Positions 48,559-61,554 of a stretch of DNA of 64,000 bases are shown here, in pieces. The position numbers and the translations under genes were made by a program. Source of the DNA: Spisula solida (lineage: Eukaryota; Mollusca; Bivalvia; Venerida; Mactridae). The stretch's first letter is position 1. Every line of letters starts with the position of its first letter. The notes beneath the pieces are model-generated. The model saw only the letters and a program-made list of their open reading frames with translations, was not told the origin of the DNA and did not search any database. Location of the stretch: contig OX365956.1 of the NCBI GenBank assembly GCA_947247005.1, positions 7,956,089 to 8,020,088 on the forward strand, read 5' to 3'.

Positions 48559-49745
48559 ACTAAAAGCGATAGTTGCCTAACCAAACCGCTAACGAGCGCT
48601 CGATAGCGCTATGCTAGGAAATGGCTTGCTTAAAAAAAGTGCTTCATAGTGGACGAAGCGAAACATTTATATAATTTTTATGCTACCGGCGAGCGCTCAC
48701 GAATAGCAGACTGTTGCACAAGAAAGCGCTATCAAGCGTTACGAAGCGTTCCGTTGCACAAGAAAGCGCTCGGTAGCGCTCGCCTAAAGCAAAGTGCTGA
48801 GAAACGAGCACTGCCAATAACTTATAAATCGGTGTAGGTAAGAATAAAACATAATAAAGATTTATACTATATTTTCACACTTTTCACTTTTAGAAAAGTC
48901 AAGAATGCATACCTAATTATAAAAGTATGCGCATCATTACATGTTAATACAAACATAAAACAAGTCGGCAACTTGTACGGTGCTGTTTCCAGTGTAACCA
49001 TAGGATAAAAGAAATGTTATAACATAATTATTTTCACATTTTTTCACCATTTCAGAAAAATCATAAAATTGCATACCTAAGAATGATCCAACATCCCATA
49101 TCATTGAGTATACATTAAAACTTAGATGTGTACTTTCCCTTACATTGATCACCGCGTGACAAGACTGACCACCAGTCATTCATATGTCATGTAAAACGCA
49201 AGATGGAGTGTCCAGATTGATACATTGACAGTGGACATGTTAATTAATTACATGGCAAGTGTCCTTTAACATCGGTCAACATGTAGTGTAATACAGATAC
49301 ATACACTACTAACGAGCAGCTGATGCGTATAATCAACGGTAACAATTGAAGTTCAATTTTCAATTTTTCACGATTTTTCTTAAATATTTCACGAATTTAC
49401 ATATAATATTCATTTTACGACAATACACATCACATAAATTCTAATTGACCACACTATAAAAGTTGATACTACATGTGGTATATTCAATCAATGCTTATAA
49501 AGTTGTATTATGTTTTCATTCTACACACTAATCTATCGATTTACATAAATGAAACACGTGTTCAGATACAAAAGCATCCATGCGGAACGTTTTGTGCGAG
49601 ATTTTATGCACGTGGTATTTTTACGTACAATGGTCCTTCATATTTGCATAACCACACATCCGGTTTCCGGGTGACAAAATTCACTATTCGTACATGATCA
49701 ATATGTACCCCTCAATTTAAGAGTTTCAATTTTACAGTATCAACC

Positions 49746-50660
49746 ATTGAATGGATAAGGCTTGATTATCAAATATGCCTAGAGTAACGTCCCTTGAATG
49801 GATACGGCATGGTTATCGAAGATGTCTAGAGTAACGTCCCTTGATTGCAGGAGGCGTGATTATCGAATATGTCTAGAGTAACGTCCCTTGAATGGATAAG
49901 GCTTGATTATCGAATATGCCTAGAGTAACGTCCCTTGAATGGATAAGGCATGGTTATCGAAGATGTCTAGAGTAACGTCCCTTGATTGCAGGAGGCGTGA
50001 CTATCGAATATGTCTAGAATAACATCCCTTGATTGCAGGAGGCGTGATTATCGAATATGTCTAGAGTAACATCCCTTGAATGGATAAAGCATGATTATCG
50101 AATATGTCTAGAGTAACGTCCCTTGATTGCAGGAGGCGTGATTATCGAATATGTCTAGAGTAACGTCCCTTGAATGGATAAAACAGGATTATCGAATATG
50201 TCTAGAGTAACGTCCCTTGATTGCAGGAGGCGTGATTATCGAATATGTCTAGAGTAACGTCCCTTGAATGGATAAAGCATGATTATCGAATATGTCTAGA
50301 GTAACGTCCCTTGATTGCAGGAGGCGTGATTATCGAATATGTCTAGAGTAACGTCCCTTGATTGCAGGAGGCGTGATTATCGAATATGTCTAGAGTAACG
50401 TCCCTTGAATGGATAAAGCATGATTATCGAATATGTCTAGAGTAACGTCCCTTGATTGCAGGAGGCTTGATTATCGAATATGTCTAGAGTAACGTCCCTT
50501 GATTGCAGGAGGCGTGATTATCGAATATGTCTAGAGTAACGTCCCTTGATTGCTGGATGCGTGATTATCGAAGATGTCTAGAGTAACGTCCCTTGAATGC
50601 AGGAGGCGTGATTATCGAATATGTCTAGAGTAACGTCCCTTGATTGCAGGAGGCATGCTT
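49746..50660. repeat. 47-bp minisatellite, ~19 units, two alternating types
   Basis: All units share TATCGAATATGTCTAGAGTA and ACGTCCCTTGA. Type 1 continues ATGGATAAAGCATGAT and type 2 TTGCAGGAGGCGTGAT. The two often alternate, giving a 94-bp higher-order repeat, with runs of type 2 near the right end. Regular spacing superficially resembles CRISPR, but there are no unique spacers. Confidence 0.92.
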
Positions 50661-51324
50661 ATCTCGCTTCTTTAATACTGTCAATGATATAAGAGATACC
50701 CAATTATGTCAGTAGCTTGACGGATGTTGACGTACACTCATTAGGATAAATATGAGGTTATGACATGCGGTACGCTATTGATGACATCCGGTGACATACA
50801 ACACGCTTACAAGTGAAATGAAATAATGATTTATTGACATATTAAGTAAAACGTTCAGCAAAAAATCTTTTTGAGTTTGATGCTGAAACTTGGACTTTGA
50901 GTTTTTGACAGCTGAAACTGGACTGTCTAGATTTAGTTTTTTTTCTCGTTCGTTGTGTGGCTGTGGTCTGTGTTATTTTTGTTTTCGGTGCTCGGTGGTT
51001 TTTTGTTGAGTGCTACCTTCCCTGACCGATTTTTTATTGTCTTTTTTAATCCTGAAATACTGACTTTTTACGGAGCAATATTATACAGGATGTTAAAAAT
51101 CCATTGAAATGAGTTAAACTAAATGTAATAAGTATTTTTGCATCACTTTGATAAACGAATAGTAACTGTTTGATGATTCATTATTGGAACGGACATCCGT
51201 AATGGGTGAATGAAAGGCTTCAAAATAGTTTATTGTGCGCAATTACTTAGATGAAATCGTGAATCTTTCGTCGAATCAGATTTGTAATTTTATCAAATAA
51301 TAATAACAAGTAATTAAGAATTGC

Positions 51325-51400
51325 AAGCAATACAGAAGTCCCCTACCAGTTTGAGGCCATTTTCAATGTTTATGTTGCCATAGCAACCACAATTGTCAGA
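51325..51400 (-). mobile_element. short fragment of the same dispersed repeat
   Basis: GCAAGCAATACAGAAGTCCCC, then a block close to CAATGTTTATGTTGCCATAG, closely matches 37528-37610. Only the terminal ~75 bases are recognisable. Confidence 0.45.
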
Positions 51401-51639
51401 ATCTAAATATTTTATACAATATATACACAGGATGCCATCTAGAATGTCCAATATACAGGTCCAGTATGATAGATGCGGAAAGATTTAGTCAGCCCCAAGA
51501 AATTGATCAGTGGTGTATTAAATCAATAGTTGTAGGGGTCGAAAAGATAACAAAAACGTAGCTAGCCAGTCAGCTGGGGGGGGCAAGGCCCCCTGGCCCC
51601 CTACCTGAATACGTGCCTGGCAGATAAAGAATAAAGAAA

Positions 51640-51699
51640 TAAAGGGAGGGAGGAAGGAAGGGAGCGAGGGAGGGAGAGGGAGGGAGGGAGGGAGGGAGG

Positions 51700-51737
<38 letters not shown>

Positions 51738-51738
51738 T
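51640..51738. repeat. purine-strand simple repeat (GGGA, GA, G)
   Basis: A GGGAGGGAGGGA tract passes into GAGAGAGA and then a G run. The whole ~100 bases is almost free of pyrimidines on this strand, a mirror-symmetric composition able to form triplex DNA. Confidence 0.85.
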
Positions 51739-51744
51739 AAGGCA

Positions 51745-51975
51745 TGTCCGGCGCTGCAGAAGTGCGCCTAGCTCTTATTTCGAATAGACAGCCTGGTTTG
51801 TTTTAAGGTGCCCGGTGTATAGCACCGATACTCAGCTTCCTGGCACCTTTAACCAGATACTTTGCAGTCCACACGGTCAGAAGCAGCGGGAATACTATAA
51901 ATAGAATTTCCGAAAAATGCAGTTACCATGTCGGGGATTGAACCCATGACCTCTGGATTGTCAGCCCTGTGCGCT
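51745..51975 (-). mobile_element. second copy of the 4.6-kb SINE family, truncated
   Basis: Read on the minus strand, this stretch aligns with 4650-4860: the B-box region (GGTTCAATCCCCGACATGG), the block GTGTGGACTGCAAAGTATC, and the AGAGCTAGGCGC block. The 3' half of the element is missing, replaced by a purine-rich simple repeat at 51640-51738. The body differs by several indels from the 4.6-kb copy. Confidence 0.7.
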
Positions 51976-52101
51976 ATATATATTATATTATTACGGTACA
52001 TAACGGAATCACACGAGATTTATCGAATTGCAAGTACATAGTATCGTACAATATTGTATAAATAGGATCGTGACTGAAAATGACGTTTGTTAATTAAGAA
52101 A

Positions 52102-52259
52102 TAATGAATATACATGTTTTATCTATGTTTTATCGTAGAATAAAGCACTGTCACGAGTTGGTAACTAACTCACGAGTGCGTAGCAAGAGTGATTTAATGT
52201 AGGCACCCGAACAAATGACTGTGCTATATTATAGATAAAACATAGGTACATATTCATTA
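52102..52259. mobile_element. 158-bp hairpin MITE
   Basis: TAATGAATATACATG and, from the other side, TAATGAATATGTACC start inverted arms that continue through CTATGTTTTATC, around a centre with CACGAGTTGGTAACTAACTC. Confidence 0.55.
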
Positions 52260-52497
52260 CTTCGAATTTTGAAAGCAACTATTCCATATTTGACAACACA
52301 CCAAATACAGTAACAGCTGGCCTGTTTTCTCCATCGTAACGATATTATGTTATTTTCCCTAGCTGTGTTTTAATGGTAATTCGTGCACACCTTGGTGTAT
52401 CTATACATGTACTAGATGAAACTGATGGTTGTGTTAGCATGTTTTATCAACTCCTCTTTAATTTAGCACAAATATTGCTAAATTCATCCAACATACC

Positions 52498-53019
52498 AGG
52501 CGTAGTTTGGTTTAAACTCTAAATCAATGTGTAGGCTACGCTATTTTAGAGGGGCACGGGAGCATGTTCCCCTAGATTTGTTTTTGATTTCTATACCGTC
52601 GCAGGTTCATTCTTAGCAGTTTTCAGACTAATTATAAGAACAATTACGACTCTCAATTGTGATATGTGAAATATAATTAATCAAATTGTCTAAATCATGA
52701 ACATGAATGAAAAAGCACACAAGTAGAACTATACAGTATTGTCTTTATTCCACATACATAGAGACATCCTAATCGTAGTGGGGTCCATCGGCATCAAATA
52801 TCATAACCAAAGATCATATAACTATTCCGGTAATCACATGGTCTGCTTGCTCCCCTGATTAAAAAAATATACTGTCGTAATGTGTTCTCTGGATTGTTTT
52901 CAGACTTTATATCAATAACAGTCTAGGTGAGTCTGTCATTCCGATACCCCGTACCCCCATTGATTTTATTGCATCTTTGGCATTTTTATTTCTGTGATGT
53001 AGGAAGCTACGCCCTTTAT
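52498..53019. mobile_element. second copy of the GGGGCGTAGCTT element
   Basis: The left end CAGGCGTAGTTTGG, the right end GGAAGCTACGCCCTTTAT, and an internal ATACCCCGTACCCCC block match the copy in gene A intron 4. It is shorter (about 520 against 950 bases), so one copy is internally deleted. Confidence 0.5.
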
Positions 53020-53823
53020 GCGAACTGATACCCTTAATTAATAGCATCACTGTATCTCTGTATGTCACTGTATTTGTTCTTGTACGTATACATATATGCT
53101 TGTATATATTTCTTTGTAAAATATGTCTTTGCGATATTTATATGCTATTTGTAAATGGTCAAATGCAAAGTTCTTTGCTGATTATGCCAATTGACTTTAT
53201 ATAATCATATCCCCTTCAATAATTGACCTAAAATAGGTAACAAGAAATTTTTCCGTGTCAACATTTTGAATCCATGAACTAAAGAAACCACCAAATCACG
53301 ATTTTACCAAAAATTCGCGAAATTCAATACCCGTGAAATTAATGACTTTACTGTATCATATAAAAATGGTCACCTTGTAATCAACTTGGGATGTTGAATA
53401 ATTTACTAGACCACAGACACATGTTTAACTATAGGCGTTTCTGAAGAGATTACACATTTATGCAAATACATGTATACGTGGGATGATCCAAATTTTTTCG
53501 AATGCTGAAATGAATTAGAAAAGTTGTCAACTCCTTGCCGAATGTGTGCTCTCTCCTTCTGGCAATTGTTCATTACTTATTGGAACATAAAAATACTTTA
53601 ACTCACAACTGCCCAATGTTTTGACGTCATGTCCAGTGAATTTGATTTTTTGACGGAATTTTTACAATACACTATCGAAGGGTTTTCCATATTATCGGTT
53701 GGGTATGCGGCGAATACGTACGACATAACACTGACACGGCTGCGCTGACATAGCGCGACACCTTACTAGTATAGCTAACAATGAGTTCATTTAGCACGAA
53801 TAATACTGGATCTTTATACTTTA

Positions 53824-54018
53824 CAGGTCGTAAGTACAAACGCTATTTTGAGAAAATAAGAAAAACTGTCTGAAAACTACTCTTTACGATTTTCATGAAA
53901 ATAGGCTCATAAGAAGCGCCTTGTGGTGCAGATTTCAAATATGTATGAATCTTATAAGGTCCTATACTACTATTATTATAAGTAGCACTTACGACCATCT
54001 CATTATAAGCCAGCGATA
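53824..54018. mobile_element. second copy of the GGCTTAAAATG MITE
   Basis: GGTCGTAAGTACAAACG at the left and TTACGACCATCTCATTATAAGCC at the right. The internal AAAACTGTCTGAAAACTACTC matches the complement of the 44.8-kb copy. The left terminal ~20 bases seem lost or diverged. Confidence 0.6.
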
Positions 54019-54456
54019 TGTTTATAGATGGGCATTTAATAAATACAAGCGAATGTGATACGTTTGTGATTCAAATGGTAGACTTGAACGATTATAGGAT
54101 TTGTGTTTATTAAATACTTTTTAATCATCCCATGTACTATGTATTCAAAAACCTGAACTACCGGTATGAATGTGTGCCTACTACGACTCAAATGAAATTT
54201 AAGATCACCTGTTTTATGAAATCCATTACGCCATGGTAGATTCAATAAGTTAAATGCTATTTGGTGGATGTACTTCTTTAATGCGCGGGTTGGTTATGTG
54301 ATATCTAGGCAAGTTGGATATAATTATAAGATTATACATTGAGGTTAGAAGTTTTATTACCATGAATTATGTGGGCTTCAAATCAAGATACATGTCACAT
54401 ATCTTGTTACTTTCTTGTTTGTGTAATTTACGTAACAATGTCTTGTGTTATACCTC

Positions 54457-54815
54457 GTTAAATCAGATCTGTCACATGTGTATTAAGATATGGCACATGT
54501 TAAATCAGGTCTGTCACGTGTTTATTCAGATATGTCACATGCTTAATCAGGTATGTCACGTGTTTAATCAGATCTGTCACGTGTTTATTCAGATATGTCA
54601 CATGTTTATTCAGGTATGTCACATGTTTAATCAGGTCTTTCCCGTGCTTAATCAGATCGGTCACTTGTTTAATCAGATCTGTCACGTGTTTATTCAGATC
54701 TGTCACGTGCTTAATCAGGTCTGTTACGTGTTTAATCAGATCTGTCACTTGTTAATCCAGATCTGACACATGCTAAATCAGGTATGTCATGTGTTTCATC
54801 AGACTTGTCACATGT
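54457..54815. repeat. 21-bp minisatellite, ~17 units, CACGTG-rich
   Basis: The unit is ATCTGTCACGTGTTTAATCAG. Many units carry the E-box palindrome CACGTG, others CACATG. As 21 is divisible by 3, frames stay open on both strands; not coding. Confidence 0.9.
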
Positions 54816-55692
54816 TTACATAACATTGTGTACACAAACATTGCAATTCCTCTTATTTAAGAAATAAAAATCTGTTCGCGTATTTTGTCGGTAGTTCGGA
54901 TGCGGAAAAATTAAATTTCTCATAGCTCACCCAAAAAACAAATCGTGGTAGCGGAATGGATAGTGTAGTTTCTAAAAATAGATGTGTCATAGCTGTAACA
55001 CTGGGTACTCATGCAACTTGCCTTGTTCGCGACTCGTTGAAGATTTTACTGTAAAGTTTACGTTCATTCAATCATAAATATGTCACGTGATACAGGGCGC
55101 AAATAGTAACAGCCAATCTGACAGGTATATTTTATTGCGGTAATAATACATGCCCTGGTTTGCTCTATGCGAATATGGATTTATCCGCAGATCGTGTTAG
55201 AATAATTTATAAATTTAACAGATATTTCATTGTGAGTATAATGGCTTTGTACATGTTTTCAGTGCCGTTTTATCAGAATGAAAAGTTTTAAACAATAAAA
55301 ATGCTTTGTTTTGAAAATACGTTGTTTGTTTACGAGGGAAGTTCAATAATAACGTAGATTGTTGCTGTAAAACGAGTCATGTTGTAGACAGATCACCTAT
55401 AAACTTATTATCTAAATTCGGAATTATCTGCCTTTCTCATGGTAAATTTTTCAAGGATATCAAATTTTAATATCCTTGGTTACGCATACCCGAGTCAACC
55501 TTTCTTCAACTTTTTGTCATTGCCTTAACTACTGATATTTTCATTTCAAGTAACACGAATATTTCATGCAATGTCAAAACAATATACACTTGCTGTTTTA
55601 TGACATTTAAATGTTATGGATAGAAATATCTTCAAAAACAAATAACAAATCTGTAACAGAAAATGGCAGAAGTTTTCATAACTTGCATAACT

Positions 55693-58600
55693 CAGTGTAG
55701 CAATACCACGTGACAAAATACTACAGTCCAAAGAAGAATTTTGTAAACAAAACCTCCACTTTGAGAAGAAAAATAGGCGTAAGTATTTTTAATTTATTTC
55801 TTCACCAATTTCTATGAAATATAGAGCACGCGAAGGGAAAAAATATAAGGTTTCCGCGATATATTGTATATCTCTCCGTAGTTTGGCCGTTGTTTCGATT
55901 ACCCTGTGAAACCTTGGAAAAACTGTGTGTGAGAGCGGACTACAGTCTCAAGCATTTTCGTTTCCCTCGTAATATCTACTCCATACGTGATTGAAGAGTC
56001 ATATTTACACCTTCTGGGAACACCAGAGGCTATTTCGCAACCAACAAATACAGAATGTAACAATGCATGACATTAATATGACATTTTTCCTTTAATTTGC
56101 AATTATGACTACAGTCCCAAGAACAAAAATTTAGACTACAGTTCAAAGCTGTTTAAATAATTTACCATAAAAACCAAGCAACATGTCATCCATTGAGTGT
56201 GGACACTTTTCGTTTACCATAAAAAAAACCATTTGTTATGAACATGCATTTAACTTTGGTTGATTCAACATAGACCTCCACATGTTTAATCGGTATCATT
56301 TGGGCTCAGTCGATCAAGGCAACATTTACAGATAAAAAACATTCCTAGATGGTAATAATAGGGTTTATTATCTTCAATCACTCCTATTGCGTTATGGTAT
56401 TGTGAAGCGCAATAGAATATGTCGTAATAATTGTGCGCTAAATAAATGACATATACTGTAAAAATCATCATTTTTCAAAGGGATTTAATTTTCGTAATTT
56501 TTCGCTGTTGAACTCGACCACAAAAATCTAGTCTCCACGATTAATCGACCTCTCAAATTCAGACATGATTTTACCTTCTTGTGTTCTGTAATTCACGAAT
56601 TTACGACTCCATGAGCATGCATTTTTATCAAAATCCACGAAATATAATACCCGAACATACGAGATTTTTTTCATTATTTATTTTTTGGGTCTACCACAAG
56701 TATACTGACGTCAAGAAAAAAAAACGCGCAAAATATCGCGCAATTCTCTTGCCTCGCGTTTTCTATTTGGTCCGCGAGACACGAGAATTAAAGCGAAAAC
56801 ATGAGAATTGAAGGCGAGGCACGAGAATGCTATCGGGCAAAATATCGCGCAATTCTCGTGTCTCGCCCCGATACACGACAATGCTATCGCGCAATTCTCA
56901 ATGCTATCGCGCAATTCTCGTGTCTCGCCGCGAGACACGACAGTACTATCGCGTCGATATAGCAATTCTCGCGTCGACAGCATTGTCGTGTATCGCGTCG
57001 AGACACGAGAATTGCGCGATAGCATTGTCGTGTAATCGCGTCGAGACACGAGAATTGCGCGATAGCATTGACGTGTATCGCGTCGAGACACGAGAATTGC
57101 GCGATAGCATTGTCGTGTATCGCGTCGAGACACGAGAAATTGCGCGATAGCATTGTCGTGTATCGGGGCGAGACACGAGAATTGCGCGATATTTGCCCAA
57201 TAGCATTCTCGTGCCTCGCCTTCAATTCTCGTGTCTCGCTTTAATTCTCGTGTCTCGCTGACCATGGTCTCGTTTTAAATATCGCGTCTTATTCTCGTGT
57301 CTCGTTTCTTATCTCGCGCGATTCTCGTGTATCGCCCTCCAAGGCTATTGAAAATGACACTAAACAGGATTCAGTAGGATACGCATACCTGTGTGACATA
57401 GTACACACTATACTTTCGTCTGTCACACGTCGGTTACTTGTAAATTGTTACACATACCTGGATGACGAAATACTCAAAAGTGGTAGTCACGTACACGTTT
57501 ACATGTTAAATTTCGCAACCTCTCTAATGTCACCCGCGTGTCCGCTTGACAACGGCACATCTGATTTCTTCTCATGTGAAAAGTAATTGTGGTCTGGCTG
57601 TGATGTTTTATTTTTCATGGAATACATTCCTATGGAACAAACGTGGGACGTCCTTGATAGTCGTTTACGTCATTCTTAACGTCAGCTACGAAACATTTAA
57701 AGCCATTACATCTACTCTTAACATTACGCGTATACACACTATCTCAAGGTACAGCACGTGCTGTTTAATTTGTGTTGATCAATTTATTAAGCGAAGATTG
57801 CCAGCAGTGTTGCAGGACATGGAGGGCATACGCGCTACTGACATTTTGGATTGGGTAATGTTTTTGTATAGTACTTTTAAACATATCAATGGCGATAATT
57901 TCATATGAGAATTTGCAGACATGTTTGCACATCTCTAAATTTTAGTCTTAGAGAAGAAATTATATTTTTACTATCCTAACGTATCGAATATCCGAACATA
58001 TAGGTAGGTGTAGCGTTTCTTTTTGACGTCAGTATATATCAATGAACTGTATCTAATGTTCCAAATGTCCCATGCACTATAAGTGGCATAGTTTCCAGAG
58101 ACTGAAGCATATATGGAATAGTTTTAACAAAATTCTGAATATGCATGTAAAATTTTTAAATGAAACATTTCCTTTCTACTGACAGCAATGTCCATCCTAG
58201 TACTTATGTCGTGGCACGGGCGACTAATTTAGCTATATTTTTAAACATATTTACCATTAAACACAAAACATAAACATCTTACCAACGTCGTACATGCAAC
58301 TAATGAATACTAGTAACATAAGATAAAAAGATAATTAAGAATGTCATTATATTAGTATTATGACTTCGGGGAAGTCATAAGACAATTTGTGAAATCGGGA
58401 GGAATCGGGAGAACTTCAGCTGAGTTTCCGATTTTATGTGTCACTCCAACTGTCTCGGGGTTGTACTGCCGACTGAACGCATTCGATTCCCCGGGTAAGT
58501 TTTTGGAATTCTTTATACATTTAGTGTCATCAGGAATATACGCCCGTGATTATTAATATCGACTTGCGAATGACTCGACAGTTTACTTTAGTGCAGAGTG

Positions 58601-60166
58601 TAAAATGAACCCGAGAAAATTGTGTGCGTTTAGAAATTGAAGTATACGCAGTTTCGAGAGATCTCAGTCGTACCTATTGAAGACCATTTAACCATATAAT
58701 ATAATGCCGATGTGAATTTTAATTTACAAGACGTGATTTCAAGTTTAAAATCTCAACGCAGGTTTAACGTGACACTGTGTTATTTTTACTTACATGTAGT
58801 TATGTGTAGATTCACGCCGTTTCTGTCTGTAAGTTATAAGCGGCGGCTGATTTATCTGAGCTGTTTTGTTGGACTTTATCCCAACCAGCAACTTCTACTC
58901 ATGTGGCGGATAATTGTTCGATATTCATTAAAAGGTAGTCATCTGACCAGACTCGACCGAGCCACATGTGTAAAATGTCCGACTTTTACATACATTTTGT
59001 ATTTTCAATAAAAAGATGAAATGCATTGTTACGGATAGCAACTGCCTTACAGTATAGTTATTTCGTTTTTCTCGTGCAAACCTACTGAAAACCAATCAAC
59101 GACCTTCCTTACTTACTCAACTGTGTCATTTCACGGTTTAAACGTGCATAAGTCACCTTACCCGTGTCGACATGACATACCGTGTGGTATGTTGCGTAAT
59201 TTTAGGTTAAGAAAACAAAGACAAAATTGTCAACACGAAGTAAAAAACAACTGTAAGTATTTTATGTTTTGACCGATTTTACCGTGAGTCGAATTGCCAG
59301 GATGGTCCGTTAAAATCAGTCAAACAATAAAATGACTTTGGTTGTTTTTAACTTTGAGTTGCCAGATTATTTGCTTGCATTCTCAGCCAGAAATTAAGTC
59401 ACATACCTCGAGGTATGTCCACACTGTTTAAGTTACATTCAATAATTTACAGTGAATATCAATGGCACCGTCAAATATTTAATTTAGATCAAACAGCAAA
59501 TACACGTATGGAAATTACTCAAAATTACCCCACGCAAGATTAATATCAATTACTACTACTGTTACACATGTGCGTGCTTGTGTTCTTAAATTTGGTATAA
59601 TCTGTTGTTACAAATAAAACCTGACCAAATAGAGAATATTGTATTGAGTGTAATGTTAACAAAAATTGCATCAGGAGCGACATGTTCCTATGTATATAGG
59701 GTAAATTATGAAAACAGCTTTGAACTGTAGTCTACATTTTTGTTCTTGGGACTGTAGTCATAATTGCAAATTAAAGGAAAATGTCATATTAATGTCATGC
59801 ATTGTTACATTCTGTATTTGTTGGTTGTGAAATAGCCTCTGGTGTTCCCGGAAGGTGTAAATATGACTCTTCAATCACGTATGGAGTAGATATTACGAGG
59901 GAAACGAAAATGCTTGAGACTGTAGTCCGCTCTCACACACAATTTTTCCAAGGTTTCACAGGGTAATCGAAAAAACGGCCAAACTACGGAGAGATATACA
60001 ATATATCGCGGAAACCTTATATTTTTTCCCTTAGCGTGCTCTATATTTCATAGAAATTGGTGAAGAAATAAGATACTTACGCCTATTTTTCTTCTCAAAG
60101 TGGAGGTTTTGTTTACAAAATTCATCTTTGGACTGTAGTATTTTGTCACGTGGTATTGCTACACTG
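55693..60166. mobile_element. 4.47-kb DNA transposon with ~470-bp terminal inverted repeats
   Basis: Left 55693-56166 and right 60166-59701 are long inverted repeats starting CAGTGTAGCAATACCACGTG and similar throughout with a few substitutions and small indels. TAACT flanks both ends directly (55688-55692 and 60167-60171), the signature of a 5-bp target duplication. No transposase is recognisable inside; the longest frames (57546-57908, 58712-59011) show no motif. It is therefore non-autonomous. A 5-bp duplication is known for Transib/RAG-like elements among others, but the terminus is not the Transib consensus, so superfamily is open. Confidence 0.75.
56773..57258. repeat. large imperfect palindrome with tandem CG-rich centre
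   Basis: The left arm 56773-56900 and the right arm 57258-57130 pair over about 128 bases with few mismatches, both starting GCGAGACACGAGAATTAAAG. Between them are about four direct units containing GACACGAGAATTGCGCGATA and GCATTGTCGTGTATCGCG. The whole is built from CACGAGAATT / AATTCTCGTG in both orientations. It is rich in CG in an AT-rich setting and lies inside the 4.47-kb transposon. Confidence 0.85.
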
Positions 60167-60875
60167 TAACTCAAATAGTGATATTGTGTAAATCCCCCGA
60201 ACCCATAACGAATTCCTATTATCGTTCTTTTACTTTTCTTTCTTACTGAGACTCTACAATCTCACCATCTCTTCTAAGCGACTGTCCTCATAACTCTTCC
60301 CCTTACCCTTTCTTTACTACAGAAATCATAATGACATTTATGAATAATATCATAAAGAGTCTTGAATTAATTTCACACACTTTATTTTGACAAAATTGTT
60401 CGTAGATTTCGTATATCTGTACGCCTGTATAATATGTCTTTATGAAAATAAAAAATGTTAAAAACGAGAAATATAAACAACATTCGTACAAGTGACAGAT
60501 CTGAATAAACGGAATATACCAGTATAGTCCAGAGAATTTGACACGACTCTCGAACTTCTATTAGAGTTTTTAAGCTGTCGCTGACGCTGACTTCGGGGAG
60601 CGAGAGACGAGCTTTTGTAGGGGTTTTATCAAACTAATCTACTCCAACGCGATAATTTGCAATGTCAATATAAACAGAAATCACTGACCATTACATCGAT
60701 TTGGGTAGAGCAGAGGTATGTCTTTTCTATTCAAACATTTTTACCCAGCCAACTTGCATGAAACATCTTAGCGTTAACGAATGGGTGATCGCCTAACAAT
60801 CATACGAGCTACGTTTGATTCTTCGTGTCCTTCGTTTTTTCCTTTTATGTAACTATCTATAAATGTGATACATGC

Positions 60876-60945
60876 GTATGTAGGGCTCGAACGTGTGTCT
60901 GGATGGGCCATAGCTAAACCACTGAGCTATTTTATCAGATGTGAG
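60876..60945 (-). mobile_element. tRNA-like SINE head
   Basis: On the minus strand, A box TAGCTCAGTGG and B box CGTTCGAGCCC lie in the right order about 30 bases apart. Stems do not fold cleanly and no body copy was found elsewhere, so a SINE head or tRNA pseudogene is likelier than a tRNA gene. Confidence 0.4.
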
Positions 60946-61469
60946 AAATGGTCATTTTTATTCACCAAATCAATTTAAAGTTGGGGACTCATAGTAAAGA
61001 GACAGTGGAGACAGCGCATCAAGGCCTTATACACCAATGGGTGTGAAGAGGATAGGTGAGGTGAGAGGTGCTTGTAAAGATAATCCCTTTTTCAATATCA
61101 CTATACAAGTATACCGGTGGTCCGTTGCCTAAGCAAGGGCTACCGAGCGCTTTTTTCCTTTATACCTTCCATTCAATTAAATATAGAAGGCAAGGATTAC
61201 CTCCCGTGGAAAGCGCTACGTAGCCCATGTTAACGGTCTTCTGGTCTCCCTGTTTACATTCAGTGGCACAGGTCCCAATACCGCGTTGGAGTTATAGTAT
61301 TACTTTAGTACAGTGTAATATATTTTGGTAGCCCTTAGCTGTGGTTAAGAGTTTATTTCTTGTTTGTCTTGAATTTTTATATAGTACGTACATAGTGTTC
61401 TGCTGCGTAGTGCTGTGCCATTAACAAAATCACACCAGCATGGGAATTCCGTGCGCAAATAAACACCAT

Positions 61470-61554
61470 CCCTGCGTTCAGGGAAAAATAACGTGACGCA
61501 CGTTTCGCACCTGGTACGAAACGTGCGTCACGTGAGTTTTCCTTGAACGCAGGG
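61470..61554. mobile_element. 85-bp hairpin element
   Basis: Arms CCCTGCGTTCA and TGAACGCAGGG at the edges, then GTGACGCACGTTTCG paired with CGAAACGTGCGTCAC around a short centre GCACCTGGTA. Nearly the whole element is self-complementary. No target duplication seen. Confidence 0.7.

Noticed and set aside
49746..50660. Regularly spaced repeats resembling a CRISPR array
   Set aside because: The intervals are not unique spacers but two recurring variants; the genome is eukaryotic and no cas-like gene is present.
54314..54766. 150-codon frame with 7-residue Cys/His repeat
   Set aside because: A 21-bp array open in several frames on both strands; not a zinc-finger pattern.
56711..57265. 184-codon minus-strand frame rich in Arg
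   Set aside because: It results from the palindromic tandem cluster, which is open in many frames on both strands.
57546..59011. 120- and 99-codon frames inside the 4.47-kb transposon
   Set aside because: No transposase, zinc finger or catalytic motif; ordinary length for chance in AT-rich DNA. The AATAAA at 59008 overlaps the second stop but is not enough.
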